DNA from: Echinarachnius parma | Lineage: Eukaryota; Echinodermata; Echinoidea; Clypeasteroida; Echinarachniidae | Direction: 5' to 3' | Assembly: GCA_037951105.1 (NCBI GenBank) | Contig: JBAMJV010003343.1 | Span: 186,001 to 250,000 of the forward strand | DNA length: 64,000 nt | In this document: in pieces, positions 60,374-64,000 of the stretch | Layout of the letters: every line of letters begins with the position of its first letter | Numbering within the stretch: position 1 is the first letter of the stretch | Translations under genes and position numbers: made by a program | Notes under the pieces: model-generated | What the model was told of the DNA's origin: nothing | What the model saw: the letters and a program-made list of their open reading frames with translations, nothing else | Databases searched by the model: none

Positions 60374-62773
60374 AACAAACAAACAAAACAAAACGAAACA
60401 AATAACAACAACAAAACAAACAAACAAACAAACAAACAAACGGGTAATAACAAACACACAAACAAACACAAATAAAAGAGCACATGAAATTGTCCTTAAC
60501 GTACCTTTTGCGTCTATTGATATACATGCTTCTAAATAATTATAGATACAACTATTATATTTCCAATCAGATTCCGCTATCTCAGAAAGTGCCGCATTTA
60601 ATTGGACCAAACTTTTTCGTCGGCTTTGGTGTAGGTAAGTAAACGTTTCCATACCAATGTAGTCTAAATAGTCTCATAGGGGTACGAAACGGGGACTGGT
60701 AGCACTGCCTATGAGATGTCATGTTTTCTAACTCTGTACGGCCTTCCTCATAATACGCACTACAGCAACCGATAAAGATTGCCCGGCGGCCTTCCAGCAC
60801 ATTTTCATTATACGCTTATTGCCACCTAGATGGCGACACATTCTTTTTTTTTTTTGAATTTTTTATTTGATTGTTCTTTTTCGTGCAAAAAAAAAAAAAA
60901 TTATTATTTCATAGTATTTAATAGTATTATTTCTTATCGTTAGATGGATACCATTCAAACCTCGGAAATTGTGCGAGTATCTCAATTGGTGTCGATGTCA
61001 TGTTCTCTAACTCTTGGGAGCTAGAGAGGGCGGTATTTACATCAGTCGTCAGGGAAATATCAGGTTTTGATAACATAATCGACCATTATAATATGCTATC
61101 GCTGAATATTTTTTTATATTTGTGTGTTTTATTGAAAAAATCAAGGCAGATCACAATATTTACAAGTTATTAACATGATAAGAAACAAACATTACTAAAC
61201 AAATTACTATATTTACAATAGGTTAGGATAAATCATACAAAAAATAAAAAGAATCTTGCAGTAACGTTTCCTTTTTCCCAAAACTCAACGAACAATGTTT
61301 TTTTTTTCGTCTGAATTCTCAACAGTGGGTTGTATTTAACGCGGGGTCCGATTGCGTAACGTAATCAGTTGTAGCAATCCGTGAACTAAGTCTAACCCAT
61401 GGATTGAATTTGGTTTTACTAACCTTGCGTTAAATTAAACCCGTGTTCTAAATTAACCTATAAGTTAAATTTAAAATTCTGATTAAAACACATGTTTATG
61501 GCTAGAACTAACAAATACAGCTTTTCTCGTTGGGTTTCGTCGGGATTCCAACCCGAGACCTTTGGGTTGCTAGACTGGTGCTCTAACTATTGAGCCACAG
61601 GCCCGGACAAATCGTGGTACCTCGCATAAACCATTGTCAATGCTCATGCTAGTCAGAAACTATTTGCAACCTGACACAAACTCAATTGTTTAAGTTTTAA
61701 GTGACCATAAATAAACGAAATAAATCATTCACTTGATTAAAGGGATAGTGTTGGTCAAACTTACCAAAACCTGCACCATAACATTACAACCTAATAGTTA
61801 TAACTCCATCATGGTCAAAAGGTATACAAAATTACAAACGAGTAAGTAAAAATCTTGTTATCATTAAAAAAAAAAGAGCCGTTAAAACACAAGAGGACGC
61901 TCTCTAAAAACGTATTGGTTTCAAGCATTTTTTATAAAAAAAATTGTGCATGTGATGTTTTGTTAAAATAATTATTACACAGAGAGATCATCAACAACTA
62001 TTTAAAAACCTCTTTTGTAAATTTTTGAAAAAAAGTGTAAACATTTTTTGTTCTTCTTAAATCATCGAATACAAGTGGGATCAGATCGGATGTATTTATT
62101 GATTTTTTTTAACTGTTTCTGAACCGATTTTGATCAAATAAAGTTTATTCTGTCATTAAAATTGTATGTTCTTTCACATTTGACACTCGGTTTTTCATTA
62201 ACTTCCCCCCAAAAATGTATTTCTTGAAGCGCCCTCTATACCAAAACTGAACTATCCCTTTAAGTAAGCAACTAACCAGAAATAGATAAAATAAATTAAA
62301 TTGTTTTCTGGTCAGTTTCCTTTCTGTTGTATTTTTTAAAATTTTATTATTATTATTATTATTATTTTTTTTTTTTTTTGGGGGGGGGGGAAGCGATTCA
62401 TGTAATCTTTTTTCTTTCTCTTTTCTTTCTATTCTTCATGTAATTGTATCGGCCTCCTATATACGATTTCTCGTATACGTATATCATTCGATGATGCCCA
62501 TGGCGACCTTGTAGATATTTTTGTAAATGAATTTGCTGTATTTCCATGAAATAATGGAATTATATACTCATCATCCTCACGTTTCCCAGTACCCTCCGTC
62601 CAACGTCAAACAACCATATTTTGATTTTCTTTGTTGCCCCCACCCCCCTGCAGGAATGATAGATGCTTCGATGATGCCAATCATGGGTCACCTCGTGGAT
62701 ATTCGACACGTATCGGTGTATGGCAGTGTCTACGCCATAGCGGATGTCGCGTTCTGTGTCGGATTCGCCGTGG
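50726..62773 (+). CDS. VMAT: Vesicular monoamine transporter (SLC18 family), 11 internal exons
   Basis: A proton-coupled antiporter that loads monoamines into secretory vesicles; 12-TM MFS fold. The exons join in phase (except exon 7) into lumenal loop 1 to about TM11: [98 protein letters not shown]. Residues important in mammalian VMAT2 are present: TM2 Lys (ASK), Arg of ERG, Asp of LLDG, Arg of HRIGR, and Asp in MID and IAD. VMAT is favoured over VAChT by [19 protein letters not shown] and [11 protein letters not shown]1 and the last exons are not seen. Exon 7 carries an apparent frameshift, so the locus may be a real gene with an assembly or allelic error, or a pseudogene. Introns are loaded with MITEs and a LINE fragment. 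Confidence 0.9.
51087..51699. mobile_element. T3-related inverted-repeat element in VMAT intron
   Basis: Both ends resemble T3 (left AAAGGGCTAGTCAGTTAGTA; right, on the minus strand, TTAAAGGCACTTAGTAACAT) and mirror each other for more than 100 bp. TTAA lies at each margin. Confidence 0.75.
51995..52053 (+). CDS. VMAT: VMAT exon 2: TM3
   Basis: Encodes [19 protein letters not shown] after completing the Arg codon of LTNR. Acceptor ATATGCAG, donor GTAAGTG. Confidence 0.92.
52127..52284. mobile_element. Short inverted-repeat element in VMAT intron
   Basis: CCCGTTGCAAGAAGAGATAT at the left mirrors ATCTCTTTCTGCAACGGGG at the right. The interior segment AACCAATCAGATCTGCGCAT recurs inside the element at 44995-45115. 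Confidence 0.75.
52310..52640. repeat. AT-rich trinucleotide-like low-complexity sequence
   Basis: Mixtures of AAT, ATT and ACT units, ending in (TTA)n at 52606-52636, just upstream of VMAT exon 3. Open frames here are low-complexity artefacts. Confidence 0.9.
52670..52754 (+). CDS. VMAT: VMAT exon 3: TM4 region
   Basis: Encodes [20 protein letters not shown] then SSCSSVAG, the most conserved stretch of the family. Acceptor TTATTCCAG, donor GTAAGT. Confidence 0.93.
53351..53443 (+). CDS. VMAT: VMAT exon 4: cytosolic loop and TM5
   Basis: Encodes [20 protein letters not shown] and [10 protein letters not shown]; contains the ERG arginine. Acceptor CCGACCAG, donor GTGAGT. Confidence 0.93.
54024..54180. 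mobile_element. 157-bp inverted-repeat MITE in VMAT intron
   Basis: AAGGGGTTTCACACGATGGC with GCCAAATCGTGATTG at the left is mirrored by CACGATTTGGCTTGTGTGTG and AAAGGGCTCTG at the right. Non-coding hairpin. Confidence 0.75.
54232..54321 (+). CDS. VMAT: VMAT exon 5: TM5-TM6
   Basis: Encodes [18 protein letters not shown] and [11 protein letters not shown], including the MFS-type GPPFGG motif and the TM6 aspartate. Acceptor GTATTACAG, donor GTAAGT. Confidence 0.93.
54508..54703. mobile_element. hAT-like MITE with poly(G)/(C) interior
   Basis: CAGTGGCGTAGCTACGGAC at the left and GTCCGACCACGCTACGCCACTG on the same strand at the right are inverted termini. Long G runs (54526-54567) and C plus A runs (54652-54678) fill the interior. 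Relics with the same terminus are at 22466 and about 44992. Confidence 0.75.
54727..55493. mobile_element. 767-bp element with GGTCACGTGTGTGAC motif array
   Basis: The ends are GGCCATTCTT and AAGAATGGCC. The 6-bp target CATGAG is duplicated (54721-54726, 55494-55499). Four identical motifs lie in the same direction at 54737, 54916, 55114 and 55139. The first begins 10 nt from the left end. It has no transposase. Layout, target length and motif spacing match the right end of the 44317-46823 element, read in reverse. Each motif contains the E-box CACGTG. It sits in the intron after VMAT exon 5. Confidence 0.85.
55604..56021. mobile_element. T3 MITE in VMAT intron
   Basis: TTAAAGGGATCTATAGTAAC at the left and AAAGTTACTAGATCCCTTTAA at the right, with TTAA on both sides. 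Confidence 0.88.
56220..56324 (+). CDS. VMAT: VMAT exon 6: central cytosolic loop
   Basis: Encodes [34 protein letters not shown]. The TP-LLKDPY-LIAAG pattern is typical of the segment leading into TM7. Acceptor ACCACACAG, donor GTACGT. Confidence 0.92.
56832..57366. mobile_element. T1 MITE in VMAT intron
   Basis: Starts TTAAAGGAATAGTACAGTTT and has the usual T1 interior. The right end (ACTAAAACTGTACTATA) has lost its TTAA. It lies just upstream of exon 7. Confidence 0.85.
57477..57547 (+). CDS. VMAT: VMAT exon 7: TM7, with frame-changing deletion
   Basis: Reads [15 protein letters not shown] in the family frame. The expected ALPIW segment and about 25 nt are missing. Downstream the conserved KWQLG codons (AAGTGGCAACTCG) are present but in another frame. 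Splicing to exon 8 in the normal phase is therefore broken, and the observed frame meets a stop within exon 8. Acceptor TTGATCCAG and donor GTAAGA look intact. Sequencing or assembly error, a null allele, or a pseudogene could explain it. Confidence 0.8.
57627..57932. mobile_element. Short T3 MITE in VMAT intron
   Basis: TTAAAGGGATCTAGTAACAT to TTTACTAGATCCCTTTAA, 306 bp with TTAA at both ends. It begins 80 bp after exon 7. Confidence 0.88.
58472..58550 (+). CDS. VMAT: VMAT exon 8: TM8
   Basis: In the family phase encodes [20 protein letters not shown] and GHRIGR; the final Arg is split by the donor AG|GTAAGT. Acceptor TTTCTACAG. Confidence 0.92.
58675..58862 (+). mobile_element. 3' fragment of the CR1/L2-like LINE in VMAT intron
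   Basis: Matches the end of the LINE at 47885-49990 (GACTSATTCAAAYAYAATYT, CAGTYMTAGCTCAA, TTGTTTGC.TTAAGC) and ends with CGTCATATTATTATTATTAT. It supplies the uninterrupted TTAA site for the MITE at 49398. Confidence 0.85.
59298..59349 (+). CDS. VMAT: VMAT exon 9: TM9
   Basis: Encodes [17 protein letters not shown] after the split Arg. Acceptor TTTGCAG, donor GTAAGA. Confidence 0.9.
59911..59930. repeat. Short telomere-like run
   Basis: Three CCCTAA units (ATAACCCTAACCCTAACCCT). Too short to indicate a telomere; an interstitial relic or a chance run. Confidence 0.6.
60324..60445. repeat. Poly(C), poly(A) and (AAAC)n low-complexity tract
   Basis: About 17 C, then about 28 A, then AAAC repeats, immediately upstream of VMAT exon 10. 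Poly(Q/N)-like open frames through it are artefacts. Confidence 0.9.
60571..60634 (+). CDS. VMAT: VMAT exon 10: loop and start of TM10
   Basis: Encodes [21 protein letters not shown], comparable to the conserved LIxPNFxVGF stretch. Acceptor TTCCAATCAG, donor GTAAGT. Confidence 0.9.
61530..61606 (-). repeat. tRNA-like SINE head (minus strand)
   Basis: On the minus strand: TGGCTCAATAGTTAGAG (A-box) and a perfect 5-bp T-stem TCGGG/CCCGA around TTGGAAT. The acceptor stem does not close, so it is a tRNA-derived repeat. Confidence 0.6.
61737..62263. mobile_element. T1 MITE in VMAT intron
   Basis: Starts TTAAAGGGATAGTGTTGGTC and ends CAAAACTGAACTATCCCTTTAA, with TTAA at both ends; upstream of exon 11. 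Confidence 0.88.
62654..62773 (+). CDS. VMAT: VMAT exon 11: TM10-TM11
   Basis: Encodes [18 protein letters not shown] and [20 protein letters not shown], with both functionally important aspartates. Donor G|GTATGT. The following exon (expected to start with GPSAGG or similar) is not found before the window ends. Confidence 0.93.
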
Positions 62774-64000
62774 GTATGTGCATTCATAACTGTATTGAAC
62801 TTAAAGGTACCACGTCGTGGTGTTATAGATGGCGCCCTTTCAAACTATCCAACAGAGACTGAGGCGCCATGTTTGCGGACGCCACTCGCGATTTAAAATT
62901 ATTTAAACCATACCGGATAGAGCACAGTCTTAACACACGAACGAACGAACACACGGCGTCATGCATTGTGTGAACTCACAGTGTTTCACATTGTGAGCCA
63001 CAGTGTGAACATAGTTTGAGAAGCATGTTAAATTTAACGGTATAACAGTGAGTTCACAGTGTGAGCGGTTCATGAGTCTTGATGAGCCAACACCATGCCC
63101 CCCCCCCCCCCCCCCCCACTCAGTAGTGTTTAGGGTACGCGTATGCTCGTTCCCTCCCTTTGAAAGCACCCCCTATCTCCGGACTGCCAACATTTCTGAA
63201 CCCCCCTTTCACGGGCTTTTCGCAGGCTTTTCCTGCCTAATTGAAGACCCCCCCCCCTAAATCCGGAACACTGCTCAATGTACCCCCTATCTCAGGTGAG
63301 CTAGCAGGAATTTCAGAAATTTGATCCCGGGATTTTATCAATTTTTCTATGATTTTCAAATAATGTAAACAAAGATATTTTATAACCCCCTTTTAAAATT
63401 TCTCAGGAGTCCAAAGAGAGAGAGAGTAAAATAAATCCCCTTTGTAAAATTCTCGGGCCGGACTTTGTCGCGCGAAAAGTACCCCTTTACCGGAGAATTA
63501 GGGAACACACATGCGGTCCCCCCGACCCCGGAGTGGGGGGGGGGGGGGGGGGGGCACCATGGTCAATACTCATCAAATATCACTGTCATCAGAATGTGAA
63601 CACACTGTTTTCACAATGTGAGCGCACTGTGATGTGTACCAGTTCATATTGTGTACAATATTGTACCCTCACAGTGTATCACAGTGTGTTCACATTCATG
63701 CCAGTTTATCCATAGTGTATTCATATTATAATGATGAGTGTCGACTTATACTATGAATGTTGTATTATATCTCTTTTCATTGAAATCATGATATGCTTGT
63801 ATGCATCTTATTTAAACTTATAGTTTTGTAATTACATGTACATGCATGACGAAATAGATGTTCATGTTATGTATATTAACTATGTATTATGTTTGCAAAT
63901 GCAGCAAAAATACAATTCCAAACAAATTCCTCTTGAAGAGCGAGGTACTCATTTCGGTTGGTTGATTATAATAAATGTAGTTGCATATACAATAAATCTC
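62774..64000. repeat. 3' intron sequence with CACAGTGTGAAC motifs split by a poly(C)/poly(G)-bounded insert
   Basis: Short palindromic units (TTCACAGTGTGA, CACATTGTGAGC) cluster at 62965-63070 and 63593-63700. Between them, 63096-63560 begins CACCATGCCCC and ends GGGGCACCATGG, an inverted pair with long homopolymers. From 63720 to the end I see no further exon. Confidence 0.6.

Overview
The window is AT-rich eukaryotic genomic DNA from a metazoan. It has split exons with GT/AG boundaries, LINE retrotransposons, tRNA-derived SINE heads, many inverted-repeat DNA transposons, long dinucleotide and trinucleotide repeats and many poly(dG)/(dC) tracts. Foldback elements with termini made of 15-bp tandem units recall the TU elements described from sea urchin DNA. 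A marine deuterostome, most likely an echinoderm, is therefore my best guess, but no sequence here fixes the species.

The only clear host gene is at 50.7-62.8 kb on the + strand: eleven exons of a vesicular monoamine transporter (SLC18, VMAT-like), covering lumenal loop 1 to about TM11. Its first and last exons lie outside the window. The seventh visible exon has an apparent frame-changing deletion, and the 5' edge of the first visible exon has been partly triplicated. A second, broken host-like gene is a C-type lectin first-exon pair at 15.8-17.0 kb, arranged head to head as a near-perfect palindrome with an inverted-repeat element at its centre.

The rest is a transposon graveyard. 0-5 kb: two decayed LINEs. 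5-15 kb: MITEs, short inverted repeats and a LINE 3' fragment. 15.8-17.2 kb: the lectin palindrome. 18-39.8 kb: an element with TA flanks, then four copies or fragments of one repeat block, two of them forming a 3.24-kb tandem duplication (copies A and B). Copy B holds a five-level nest: foldback element, TTAA MITE, TA element with about 430-bp terminal repeats, second TTAA MITE, TA MITE. Copy A or other paralogues give the empty site for most levels. 42.5-50.0 kb: a LINE split by a second, oppositely oriented foldback element, which itself contains a 2.5-kb element.

The most unusual observation links that 2.5-kb element (44317-46823) with a 767-bp element in a VMAT intron (54727-55493). Both have GGCNATTC ends and 6-bp target duplications. 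Both carry a 14-15-bp motif repeated in one orientation, beginning 10-11 nt from one end and then spaced 179 and 198/199 nt. The motif is GGTAACGGAAGGAC in one element and GGTCACGTGTGTGAC in the other. Every site seems to have changed together, which suggests a concertedly evolving array of protein-binding sites.
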